Shown: in pieces, positions 10,201-15,708 of the stretch
Numbering within the stretch: position 1 is the stretch's first letter
Layout of the letters: each line of letters opens with the position of its first letter
Origin: Sphingobacteriales bacterium
Lineage (GTDB): Bacteria > Bacteroidota > Bacteroidia > Chitinophagales > UBA2359
Length of the DNA stretch: 64,000 nucleotides
Reading direction: 5' to 3'
Assembly (NCBI GenBank): GCA_016700115.1
Contig: CP064999.1
Span: 5,575,501-5,639,500 of the forward strand
Notes under the pieces: model-generated
The model's database searches: none
Told to the model about the DNA's origin: nothing
Seen by the model: only the letters and a program-made list of their open reading frames with translations
Translations under genes and position numbers: made by a program

Positions 10201-11529
10201 ATCGGTGGCAGTAACTACAGAAGGCTGTGCTAAGAATTGGTAAAAATAGGCCGCCCCTGCATTTGTTCCGTTTTGAGTGTCTCTAAATGCTCCAATTACA
10301 GCCGCATTATTATTGATAGCAACTGCATGTCCAAACTGCCCTGTTGCTGCACCGGGAGCTATGGGATTTAAAATATTGGCAAATTGTGTCCAGGTTGCCC
10401 CGCTTTTGGTATAAACATAGGCAGAACCTGCAGCACTGTTTTTAAATCTCGCTCCGACTATGGCGGTGTTTTGACTGATACTCACACTCCAACCAAAATT
10501 ATGATTGGCTGCTGCATCTGAAGAATTGATCTTCGTCTGAGTGATGAAATTCGTTCCACTGAATATATAAGCAGAGCCTGAATTGATTCCGTAATCATCA
10601 TCCCCGTAAGCTCCGGCAATAATCATCCCGTTGTTGATTGCAACAGAATTGCCTAAATAATCATTCATTTGTCTGTCGGCTGCAGTTACCTTACCAACAT
10701 TGACAAACGCCGGAGTAATTGCCGGCGGGGTAATCACCTGTTCATATATATATACAGCACCGGCATTGGCAAACATAACAGGGGGAGTACCCGGCACATC
10801 ACTGTAACGGGAGCCAACCGCTAATGTGGTATTTTCCAAACTAACGCTAATCCCAAACTCATCCTGAAGAATTCCATCAAATGCCACTAACTTCTGCACT
10901 TGTGTCCAACTCGACAAGTTGGAACTTGTAAAAATATATACTGCTCCTCCATCATTCCCAACTGCATTATCACTATATGCACCAATAGCAATTATTCCAT
11001 TACTAACCGCTACCGATGCCCCAAACTGATCTCCGATAATACCTCCGGCAGGAATTAGCTTTTGTGCAAAAACCCAGTTACTCCCACTTTTAATAAATAC
11101 ATAGGCTGCTCCGGTATTATTACTGACCCCGGGGGCACCTACAACCATTACTCCATTATGTATAGCAACTGATGCTCCGAAATAATGGTTAGAGTTGCCA
11201 TCCAAAGCCATCAACTTAGGGCGGACCTGCCAGTTAGTCCCCACTAAATCGTAAATATAAACTGCACCTTTATTCCCGATATCTCCGGGAGCTCCTACTA
11301 CAGCGACCTGACTGCTGATAGCGGTTGCTGAACCAAAATCCTGATATTGTGAAGCAGGAAAAGGAGTAATCTTATTCGTTACATCCTGTGCATTTAACGA
11401 AAATACATTAATCATTAACCCTATCAACATATAGGCTATTGCCTGATAAGTTACATGTCGGTATTGGTTTGCTTGAAAACGATAGCTTAAAAACCATCGT
11501 ATTTGGTTGGGTAGCATGTTGGGTAACAT
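1..11529 (-). CDS. Giant secreted multidomain adhesin (FG-GAP, Fn3, LamG, SprB repeats), C-terminus cut by window edge
   Basis: One minus-strand frame stays open from an ATG at 11529 to base 1 (3,843 codons, no stop before the edge). The N-terminus has a long basic n-region and then a hydrophobic segment ending in NVFSLNAQ, a plausible signal peptide. Domains by residue: seven FG-GAP units 55-432; six Fn3-like repeats 438-1050; seven more FG-GAP units 1064-1487; a seventh Fn3-like repeat to about 1557; a carboxypeptidase-regulatory-like fold from 1560 interrupted by LamG (about 1584-1770); further regulatory-like beta domains to about 2010; a long region I cannot name; an Ig-like (Big_5 type) domain near 2745-2885; two GWNW modules near 3135-3275; three SprB repeats from 3439, the first split by an insertion. 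By family this should be a surface adhesin or matrix protein exported by type IX secretion, perhaps linked to gliding. The expected C-terminal sorting domain would lie beyond base 1. Substrate is unknown. A start at Met5 is also possible. Confidence 0.9.
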   Translation of the reverse strand, partial: MLPNMLPNQIRWFLSYRFQANQYRHVTYQAIAYMLIGLMINVFSLNAQDVTNKITPFPASQYQDFGSATAISSQVAVVGAPGDIGNKGAVYIYDLVGTNWQVRPKLMALDGNSNHYFGASVAIHNGVMVVGAPGVSNNTGAAYVFIKSGSNWVFAQKLIPAGGIIGDQFGASVAVSNGIIAIGAYSDNAVGNDGGAVYIFTSSNLSSWTQVQKLVAFDGILQDEFGISVSLENTTLAVGSRYSDVPGTPPVMFANAGAVYIYEQVITPPAITPAFVNVGKVTAADRQMNDYLGNSVAINNGMIIAGAYGDDDYGINSGSAYIFSGTNFITQTKINSSDAAANHNFGWSVSISQNTAIVGARFKNSAAGSAYVYTKSGATWTQFANILNPIAPGAATGQFGHAVAINNNAAVIGAFRDTQNGTNAGAAYFYQFLAQPSVVTATDGVFEQFVRISWVPHPSTSASSYTIYKYKNGNLISTFANASLPYDDTVVDLDTLYNYCVVANHPTWGQSQPLCDLGYKGTIAAPANFTATDDLYEDHITLMWQNVSTLSGLPNPKCINGIIQDSIIIYKNGGIIDTIPVSTTTYEDYAVYSLIQYDYCLRQFYAEYDTVFNVLQTIYDFDTIPAVITSLNDANQPYLRVLDTITGNPTTYNVETLDTIWANTTYVYDTVVTRIEVMSSNSCDVGSASIRKPLAFSATYPFNGSTFNVDYYEDRTALSWVRDLTSMNTGYRIYRNNDVLVTINDPTVTTFSDYNAVSNEIYEYCLVAIIPTIGESLPLCEFGGNRIRPPATVSATDGTFENKIEVSWTLEPGSVAEGVRIYRGDVLIADLPVFLSPHVDFDVVGLVEYNYCIEAYHGSWGTSFLACDKGKINIVKPNFTSITNGTPNHEDKIVLNWSNTSAVATGFRLYRDGGLLATITNPATLSYTDQTGIESLQNYDYEIESFSPLLGNSERSTGTGMAKIKSPTGVQATDGTYANKVTITWADGSALAGRSFRIYRNGFLIATRPLGTTSYDDFTVNSQSIYQYCVVTYKPGLGESDPNTSCNEGSTQTAAPTGINMSSSGRKLIPSVSGAYQRAGSAVDISGTNVVMGAPGNPGNTFVFKVESGEWTEVAVLPKPSEAVTTSYTLGAWCPTCPIYNSSYTINYSNSRHGAAVAIDGSRIVVGIPDADFQGTAVNQALSYDNGAVMVYEFSTTTNEWVHDHTKKPSDYHGVNTNGYERFGTSVDLLGDWAAIGSPDRAGGGFAYRYNANTNGSLSAALSPYAATKQGTSVALFNGGSNVLLGDPTSNNGGSNGGMVWQSGINGWLWSSNTGERFGASLALITGTEAFIGAPFNNDAATESGAVYLFNYSNTGSQNKIQTIKAPTPSNYDHFGNSVAVVGDRAVIGAPLNDSNGPNAGAVFVYQKIRNVWQAVARLVAPDPGAGYDEFGSSVAMQNNTVVIGAPGDDSDLTPSSYDHGSAYIFVLPPITLLASDGTFSNRVKVQWENTGYANVADGFRIYRDDELITETGLSTSIYYDYDAFPGQLSRYCLEVYSNVWGSSYRVCDEGFVKPVGRISGEVKSTLQAGVPDIEIQANGNKHQHALYFNASQSNFASVATDVNLSNSDFTIEYWAKLPTTGSERAVLSLGTTSNNIISGLNASGKFGLNFNNTANSLGADTTTWNNGWNHYAIAFNNTTKIAFLYRNGVLVKQGSMPAGFNTTVSELYIGSYFGTNNFFNGMIDEVRIWNILLDPSTILENKNRYLRGDETGLVGYYAFSEGKGDKTADFALDRGAHATIKGAFWTYDTPPVKYAATTNAAGYYEINNIFFGEEAEFNIRPVKEGHGFAPEFQNRTLTTYNNLANNVNFTDNTVFSVTGEVVYNTLNQCPQDSVQIWVNGLFYGNFTELDGTYALALNEPGTYIIEPRNGDHVFNPSQINLGYVSDNITDINFTNTTLRTISGTVKGACNALIGDVSLRVTSDPPCMNYLITPTSTPYSFNPVNGYFQFQGPPLKYNVMVETVMFNGQKNIQAENYFLSRSQNTNLKTEEADTLTFVYNKPFQLTLSDLPTTKTCDGLHYLMKVDDQQAISIEVFQNYNGTICPADSGTLYITDNVSDLGSISVPFYEGVGFHTLKPVFPETSAPYLKSFSVTAEVAGALTPAKQFTVLVTGQKPRESTFITKFPEKPFLILRDPPGDGSSSSFAEDSTTCNSNKFEYETINTIGGQGQFTAGVKFFAGFGYYTGGEVAVITQYNLELGIAANGSTEWNNCTTALNQDFKTADGNPVLIGKPGNLYAGAGTNMIYALTDIVLYNNCEVFTDNGIAIDPVEFATTFVYTQWHIENTLTTQYNEIIGVYEGDSVAAALAGNAVLAKAKGDSAQQFRNSLIEWQNILKLEQTETTKALNNNFVANYSFSAGADFSSASTITATTTGSYDFFAVIKFGIALIAKVDVGGTGYEDNIFFKTENKIGGGSGFENSGTTTSSYTFSDDDVGDFFSVDVANDKTFGVPVFKLKSGRSGCPYEPGTQTRFSSDLILNDAPIKDNIPPDEAANFLVTLQNTSQSNELFDYTVRLVAASNPDGAIVDIAGETLSAGIDFTLAGGQSLPIVVSVYRGPIAYDYMNLQIFTYASCEIETWNAGGNLWNADTMTMSVRFVNPCSDITIASPIDNWLVHANSGNLLPITIANYDTTALDEVHLQYRSKIPGSPWLPITAPITRAFLTTFLDGYYTHNFNVAALDDGAYEIRARTICQTATGTAIGSSENLSGVIDRSFNGLFGTPQPADGVLAQGDQIYVDFSEVINCLIPTAFNPTPDIVTPFGTIPKSIHVVNITTGDTLQYGSNFDFTLDCGGNAGVRLLFNIKSEVLDQIEGHLLQITVTDAQDIFGNHIAAPVSWSFVVQRRQVYWNPPTVNITMYQGTIQDVPIQLINVGAATRTFTTSVNNPATLSHTVQGNATSIAGTSTLSANITINSTQLPFGVTYQDTLRVDVNSLLNPNTVEFTSYCIVRTTVLAKPPVWVVNPFDYEYSMNLVCELDMNPSPFIQNEISVDIFDRVAAFVDGQIRGVANIEKVFTNSGWKYIAFLDIYSNNAIGDIIEFRIWDADLGLQYGEEGPAHKLSTGAQPPGVFYSTATFTDGTVAGTNNNPVRLHAKGRVQCIDLHQGWNWVSFNILGNNMSVNKVLEGLVNPTTGDIIKSQDGFAQYTQGLGWIGSLQTIENEKAYLIKIAATSDVVCLVGEPVDAPLNAISLTPGWNWIGYTSQTEDEVVDALNNLNFAQNDLIRSQVDGFAQYDGAAWSSGNLQMLEPGKGYKLYVQNPFDLTYPEFAPPAWSVNSRCYQYSMTIVGVLSVNLIESTDVNDIITATVENGAVVCQPISATQGVQMVQNETSVNRHLVYLNVYGDETSIGKPIQFEMYDASEDEVYVLTAPEDPESLDTLRFQPDAVLGRLQDPYIFPFSTCNQVDITSTTDVSCAGNDGSATVTVQMECGTRGRPCVNPSFISTPADGGTSDQLTPYATDWEDVRFQFLYTADELRAAGLTEGTISYIGFNVIQKLSVLPINGFTIKLQCTSMDALVPGTFVPSGTTVFEGPVTTVAGWNMHKLRYTYEWDGVSNIIIDVCYQQTNAEFYNDAIAVSETPYLSTLGMYDDDGFGGCDLTQAYYNYTKRPDIRFGICNVQYQWDDALLQTTPVASNLTPGTYNLVVSFGNGCVITHTVDINLIPPLTLNIPAPAMLNCFGDTNGTANVIASLGTPPYTYLWSNGQTGTNATGLNAGLHTVTVTDANNCDEVISVTITQPTEIAFNNIVVTNALCNGSANGAIALVAGGGTPPYSYLWSNGQTTVSISNLTAGSYTLTITDANNCAK
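7065..8310 (-). repeat. Seven FG-GAP repeats, second propeller of the adhesin
   Basis: Seven further FG-GAP units can be counted, with cores such as VVMGAPG, IVVGIPD, AAIGSPD, VLLGDP, AFIGAP, AVIGAP and VVIGAPGDD. They are more divergent than the first block: two units have lost the FG pair (RAGSAV, KQGTSV). The count again matches one closed seven-blade propeller. Confidence 0.8.
8390..10230 (-). repeat. Six fibronectin-III-like repeats between the propellers
   Basis: Six units of about 85-100 residues share an ATDG-like opening, a W in the core strand, a GYRIYRN-like strand, a YDD-like turn, YNYC or YDYC, and a closing CD.G. The second unit is longer (about 165 residues) because of an insertion before its closing Cys. 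A seventh copy of the same type lies after the second propeller at about 7060-6860. Confidence 0.75.
10235..11370 (-). repeat. Seven FG-GAP (integrin-alpha-like) repeats, first propeller of the adhesin
   Basis: The translation shows seven successive units. Each has an FG.SVA-like start, a VVGAP/IIAIGA-like core and a GAVYIY or GSAYVF-like end, spaced about 50-60 residues apart. Seven units is the number needed to close one integrin-alpha type beta-propeller. The last unit ends in GAAYFYQF just before the first Fn3-like repeat. Confidence 0.85.
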
Positions 11530-12124
11530 AGATAATGGAATTTGAGTATTAATAATTCAATCGAAGTTTTTTGATTTGCTTAGGGTCTGTTCTTCTACTC
11601 TTAAAAATTTAAAGACGAAGGGCGGTTGTTGTTATGCTTTTCTTTAAAAATAAAGACAAATGAAAAAAAATGCGTCTTATTATGAAACTTTAAGTCTGAA
11701 TTGCATTAAAAAAGCTCCTATGTAGCCAATTTAAATTAAATATGACGTCGGAAATTTAAAGTATAAAGAACATTTTGGGGTAAAGCTACATTTTTTTATC
11801 TTTTTTACCCCCCTTTTCTGTCAAAAATTTGTCATTATTTTTTAACAAATAATAACATTTTAGCAGCTGTACAATCATACACCTTAAATTAGCATTTAAG
11901 CCCGATTCTTCAAATATTGTGAATACTTTTGGATAGGAATTTAAATTAATTTTAATTACAAATTAAATAAAAAAATTGCGTTAATACTAAAATACATTCA
12001 ATTTAACCGCTTTATTCTAGGCTATTTTTTTTAAAATATCTGACGAGGTTTTCACATCCTAATTTTCATCCTCCTGTTATCTATTTCTTTTCTTTAAGGT
12101 TTTTAAATTTCAATTTTGAATCTC
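11530..12124. other. AT-rich intergenic region upstream of the giant adhesin
   Basis: No credible reading frame is visible. The stretch is very AT-rich and holds homopolymer runs and TTTAAATT-like words. It should contain the adhesin's promoter and 5' leader on the minus strand, but I could not find a convincing pair of -33 and -7 elements. Confidence 0.5.
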
Positions 12125-12418
12125 TGCCATTAACTGTTGTCAACCTGCAATGTCACTTTGTGCCTCTGCATTAATTCAAAGTCCCCCTGCAAGGAACTCT
12201 TGTCCCCCTGCATTAACTTAATGTGCCCTTGCAAAAGGCCTTTTCCCCCCTGCATGAACTTAAAGTGTACCTGCGAATTGTAAATGAATCTTTGAAAAAT
12301 GTTTTTGTTCCCCTGCAATATATCAAAAACCCTCTGCAATAAACTATTGTCAACCTGCTATGACTTTATGTGCCCCTGCAAAAGGTTATTGTCAACCTGT
12401 ATTAACCTTTTGTTCACC
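12125..12418. repeat. Degenerate tandem array of fourteen 21-bp units
   Basis: Reading the minus strand from 12418, the sequence divides into exactly 14 consecutive 21-base units with no indels. Each unit has a G-rich head close to GGGGnACA and most end in TTGCA or a near match; the middle varies. The array ends cleanly on both sides. A 69-residue frame (12130-12339, TTG start) follows the period as heptads with a repeated LQG, but an in-frame TAG lies in the second unit and no start or RBS is convincing, so I treat the array as non-coding. Confidence 0.85.
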
Positions 12419-12699
12419 CAAATTTTTGTTCTATTTTTAATTTTTTCTTAACGCATAATAAACAAACTATCCGTTTTGCTTCCATACCGTGTAAAATCAA
12501 ACTGCCCGAGGTGCGTTAACTTATGCCTGATAATTTTCAGGTTATATTGGAATCCAATTCTTGTAAGGCAATTCTCCTGAATAATTACTTCAACCAAATA
12601 CTAAGAACATCTAAAAGTGATGAATAAAAATCCCAACCTTTCAATATGCTTCTTAAAAATATCGTATCTTGAAACCCCATTTCATCATTTTAATGCATC

Positions 12700-14355
12700 A
12701 TGTCCAAAAACCTATCCTTTCTTTCAGGCCGGCAGGGTCTCGACCATAATTTGTTTGAGATACTGGCAAAAACAGCAGAAGGCAAGGGCACTCCTTCTAA
12801 GGAAGATATTGAAAAACTTGCCGCAGAATTTTTAATGGGTAAAGCAAATGTGTACGGGGCAACTACATTTTACGACTTTCTAAAGCCTGAAAACAAAGAG
12901 AAGCAAGTATATGTCTGCAATGGCAGTGCCTGTTTAACCGCCGAAACTCAGGATAAAGTAACCCAGGTACTCTCGACCTGCTTTTCTGAAGAGAAAATTG
13001 GGGAAATGTGTTGTCTTGGACGGTGTCATGAAAACAGTGCTTTTCATTATAAGGGTGTTAATTACTCAGGTAATGACATTGACCATCTTGCTGAGATTGT
13101 CCAGGGCAAAGTGTTGCCGGATGATCAATATTATACCGGAAGTTACGGTACTCCGGTTCTTACTCAACCTGTTACTGACATCGTCAACTATTTCCGGCTT
13201 TGGAACAAAGCTTTACAACGCCCGCCTTCCGAATTGCTGGAAGAGCTTAAAATTTCGGGTTTAAGAGGCAGAGGTGGTGCCGGTTTTCCGATTGCTTTTA
13301 AATTGGAATCTTGCAGGAATACGCCCGGCGATCATAAATTTATCGTTTGTAATGCTGACGAAGGAGATCCGGGCGCATATTCAGACCGGTATCTTTTAGA
13401 ACAACAACCTGAAAAAGTATTATTAGGCATGATGCTTGCCGGATATATAACGGGAGCCGATTGGGGCGTTTTGTACATCAGGGCAGAATATCCACATTCA
13501 ATCACCATTATAGAGAAAGCAGTAGTTTGGTTGTATGAACATCAGTTAGTTGGAGAAAATATCCAAAATTCAGGTTTTACATTTCATTTCAAAATTATCA
13601 AAGCACAAGGAGCTTATATCTGCGGTGAAGAAACAGCCCTCCTTTCTTCCATCGAGGGGCAACGTCCCGAAGTTCGGGTACGCCCGCCATATCCAACACA
13701 ACAAGGGTTATTCAATCGTCCTACTGTGGTTAACAATGTTGAAACACTTGCTTGCATTCCTTACATTTTGGAACATGGCGGGTCACAATTTGCAGCGATT
13801 GGCAGAGGAAAATCTACCGGTACTAAACTTCTATCTTTAGACAGTCATTTCAACCGCCCCGGTTTATATGAAACTGACATGGGTACGCCCTTATCTTTAG
13901 TTGTTCATGAACTTGGGCAGGGGTTTAAAACTCAGGTTAAAGCCATGCATATTGGCGGCCCTTTAGGAGGATTGGTACCGGTTCAGAAAATTGATGAACT
14001 GACCATTGATTTTGAATCTTTTGCCGAAAATGGCTTCCTTCTCGGCCATGCATCTATTGTCTGTATCCCCAAGCAATTCCCAATCATTGCCTATTTACAG
14101 CATTTGTTCCAGTTTACTGCCCACGAAAGTTGTGGAAAATGTTTCCCCTGCCGTTTAGGCTCTACGCGGGGCGCAGAAATGTTGCAAAAAGCACAGTCGG
14201 AAGGTTATAAAATTGACCGTGCTTTATTTAACGATTTGATAGAAACATTGGAACTCGGTTCGCTATGTGCGCTTGGCGGTGGATTGCCTCTTCCCGTAAA
14301 AAACGCACTGCAATACTTTGACTACGAACTGTCAGGCTATTTTGCTAATCATTAA
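12700..14355 (+). CDS. NuoE-NuoF fusion: NADH-oxidising flavin/iron-sulfur subunit
   Basis: A 551-residue protein joins two modules. Residues 1-135 are a NuoE-like thioredoxin-fold [2Fe-2S] domain with ligands C73, C78, C105 and C109. Residues 140-551 are NuoF-like, with the FMN loop GLRGRGGAGFP (187-197), the NADH loop NADEGDPGAYSDR (218-230) and a [4Fe-4S] site at C478, C481, C484 and C523. Fused proteins of this kind (HoxF, FdsB and relatives) pass electrons between NAD(H) and a partner enzyme such as a hydrogenase or formate dehydrogenase. No partner gene is adjacent, so the substrate is unassigned. It is alone on this strand; the 281 bases upstream contain no gene. Confidence 0.88.
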   Translation: MSKNLSFLSGRQGLDHNLFEILAKTAEGKGTPSKEDIEKLAAEFLMGKANVYGATTFYDFLKPENKEKQVYVCNGSACLTAETQDKVTQVLSTCFSEEKIGEMCCLGRCHENSAFHYKGVNYSGNDIDHLAEIVQGKVLPDDQYYTGSYGTPVLTQPVTDIVNYFRLWNKALQRPPSELLEELKISGLRGRGGAGFPIAFKLESCRNTPGDHKFIVCNADEGDPGAYSDRYLLEQQPEKVLLGMMLAGYITGADWGVLYIRAEYPHSITIIEKAVVWLYEHQLVGENIQNSGFTFHFKIIKAQGAYICGEETALLSSIEGQRPEVRVRPPYPTQQGLFNRPTVVNNVETLACIPYILEHGGSQFAAIGRGKSTGTKLLSLDSHFNRPGLYETDMGTPLSLVVHELGQGFKTQVKAMHIGGPLGGLVPVQKIDELTIDFESFAENGFLLGHASIVCIPKQFPIIAYLQHLFQFTAHESCGKCFPCRLGSTRGAEMLQKAQSEGYKIDRALFNDLIETLELGSLCALGGGLPLPVKNALQYFDYELSGYFANH

Positions 14356-14396
14356 GGTGTAGCTCCCAAGATTTGAGAACAGTAAATCTGAAAAAA

Positions 14397-14444
14397 GGAA
14401 ACTGTCATTTTATTAAATGTTACATTCTCTAAAATGACAGTTCC
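14397..14444. terminator. Hairpin between convergent genes
   Basis: GGAAACTGTCATTTTA (14397-14412) pairs with TAAAATGACAGTTCC (14430-14444), with a single bulged A and a 17-base loop. It lies between the stop of the NuoE-NuoF gene and the stop of the convergent DoxX-like gene. There is no strong T run after the stem, so it is a probable rather than certain bidirectional terminator. Confidence 0.55.
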
Positions 14445-14483
14445 CTAATCAGCTAAAATATGTCTGTAAAAATGTGCAACAAC

Positions 14484-14852
14484 TTAGTCGTTACCAAATT
14501 GATTGGCAATCACTAACGCTGCCCCCATTAAGCCAATATCTTTCAAAAAATTTCCCATTGCAGCCTGAGCACCGTCTCCCCCTGCAATTACACCGGGAAG
14601 GTGAATACTTAATACATAAATAAGCAATAACAAAGCCAGCAGCAAGCAAGCCAATCTGGTTTTTTTTCTGAGTATAATACTAACTCCGGCTGCAATCATT
14701 GAAAGCCCGGTTATGTAAATCCAAATCGCTCCTCCGGGTATCGGTACCATTCCGGCCATAGCATCAGCCCCCATTAAATGAAATAACCCGAACACAAAAA
14801 AGGGTACGGTGTATAAAATCTGCCCAATTCTCGTCAATGGAATGTTGTTCAT
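14484..14852 (-). CDS. DoxX-like small integral membrane protein
   Basis: This 122-residue protein has four hydrophobic segments, near residues 9-27, 42-60, 66-87 and 104-118. The pattern FFVFGLFHLMGADAMAGM followed by a GLSMIAAGVSI helix resembles the DoxX/DoxD family of quinone-linked or redox-stress membrane proteins. No catalytic motif is visible and the role is unknown. It is a single minus-strand gene that converges on the NuoE-NuoF gene. Confidence 0.6.
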   Translation of the reverse strand: MNNIPLTRIGQILYTVPFFVFGLFHLMGADAMAGMVPIPGGAIWIYITGLSMIAAGVSIILRKKTRLACLLLALLLLIYVLSIHLPGVIAGGDGAQAAMGNFLKDIGLMGAALVIANQFGND

Positions 14853-15169
14853 AAAAGTTTGTATTTTGTTGGTTATAAAAAAAAGAGTTTACAATCTGTA
14901 AGTACCTGAATTGCTTAAGGCAATTAAATTTGTTGTTCAAACAATGAGGGCAAAGTAAAACTTTCTTTTCAGATCTGCACTTTTTGAAGCAAATTTTCCT
15001 GAAAAATTTGTAACTATTGAGGGTAAAAGAAGAATAACAGATTCCGAAGCCTGACAAATTTATACTAAAACCCAAATTTATTTAAACCCTTTAGTAAACA
15101 ACTGAAAAGCAATAGCTGCCAACCATTTGTCCTTGAAAGTTTGGATAAATCCACTAAAAAATCTGTGTG
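14853..15169. other. Intergenic region, no gene seen
   Basis: This stretch separates the DivIC-like gene from the DoxX-like gene. A 103-residue minus-strand frame (14764-15075) overlaps the DoxX-like start, is rich in Phe, Cys and Asn and resembles no family, so I read it as chance. No promoter or RNA structure stood out. Confidence 0.5.
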
Positions 15170-15493
15170 TTATTCTTTAACGATGATGAACACATCTTCT
15201 TCCGGTCGTTTCATCAAATAATGTTCCCGGGCAAATTTTTCCAAAGTAGCGTTGTTAGTCAGCAGTTCTTTCAACTCGGAGTTTGATTTGAGGATTTCGG
15301 CTCGGTAGAAATCCTGAATGCCTTTCATCTCTTTAATTTCCATTCGCATTTTAATTTGCGAAAGAAACGTATTGCCATCAAAAAACAACATCCATATCAG
15401 AAATAACAAGGTAGTCAGGACATATCTGTTTTTTAACCACCCTGGCATTAAATCGTATGCTAAAGAAAGCAATGACATAATTTCAATATTCAA
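15170..15493 (-). CDS. DivIC/FtsB-like septum formation initiator
   Basis: This 107-residue protein has a short cytoplasmic N-terminus, one membrane helix near residues 25-40 (VLTTLLFLIWMLFF), a coiled-coil stretch around 45-85 and the typical ending FAREHYLMKRPEEDVFII. This is the bitopic layout of the DivIC/FtsB cell-division family, which bridges FtsL and FtsQ/DivIB at the septum. Met6 is an alternative start. It follows ccmF on the same strand after 215 bases with no obvious terminator, so it may or may not be co-transcribed. Confidence 0.8.
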   Translation of the reverse strand: MNIEIMSLLSLAYDLMPGWLKNRYVLTTLLFLIWMLFFDGNTFLSQIKMRMEIKEMKGIQDFYRAEILKSNSELKELLTNNATLEKFAREHYLMKRPEEDVFIIVKE

Positions 15494-15708
15494 TCATTGA
15501 AGTAGTCTCACTCTGCTATCGTCAAAGAAGTTTACAAAAACCTCCTTATTGTTTGGAAATGCTTTGCAAGGACCTGTTAGCGTGCCAAGATAAAACGATT
15601 ATACGATAATATCTAATGAGTAGATTATTTTTACGCTATTTTGGGTAAAATTGGCATAATTCTATGATATACGGCTAAATTAAGAGCTAAGTTTTCAAAT
15701 AAAGTGCC

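Noticed and set aside
12130..12339. 69-residue minus-strand reading frame with a heptad LQG pattern
   Set aside because: It starts at TTG, follows the 21-bp tandem repeat exactly, has an in-frame stop two units upstream and no plausible start signal; the pattern is explained by the repeat period.
12125..12418. Possible CRISPR array
   Set aside because: Units are directly adjacent with no spacers, too short and too divergent, and no cas gene is present.
14764..15075. 103-residue minus-strand frame upstream of the DoxX-like gene
   Set aside because: It overlaps the start of a real gene in another frame and its composition (Phe, Cys, Asn, Lys) is that of chance translation of AT-rich DNA.
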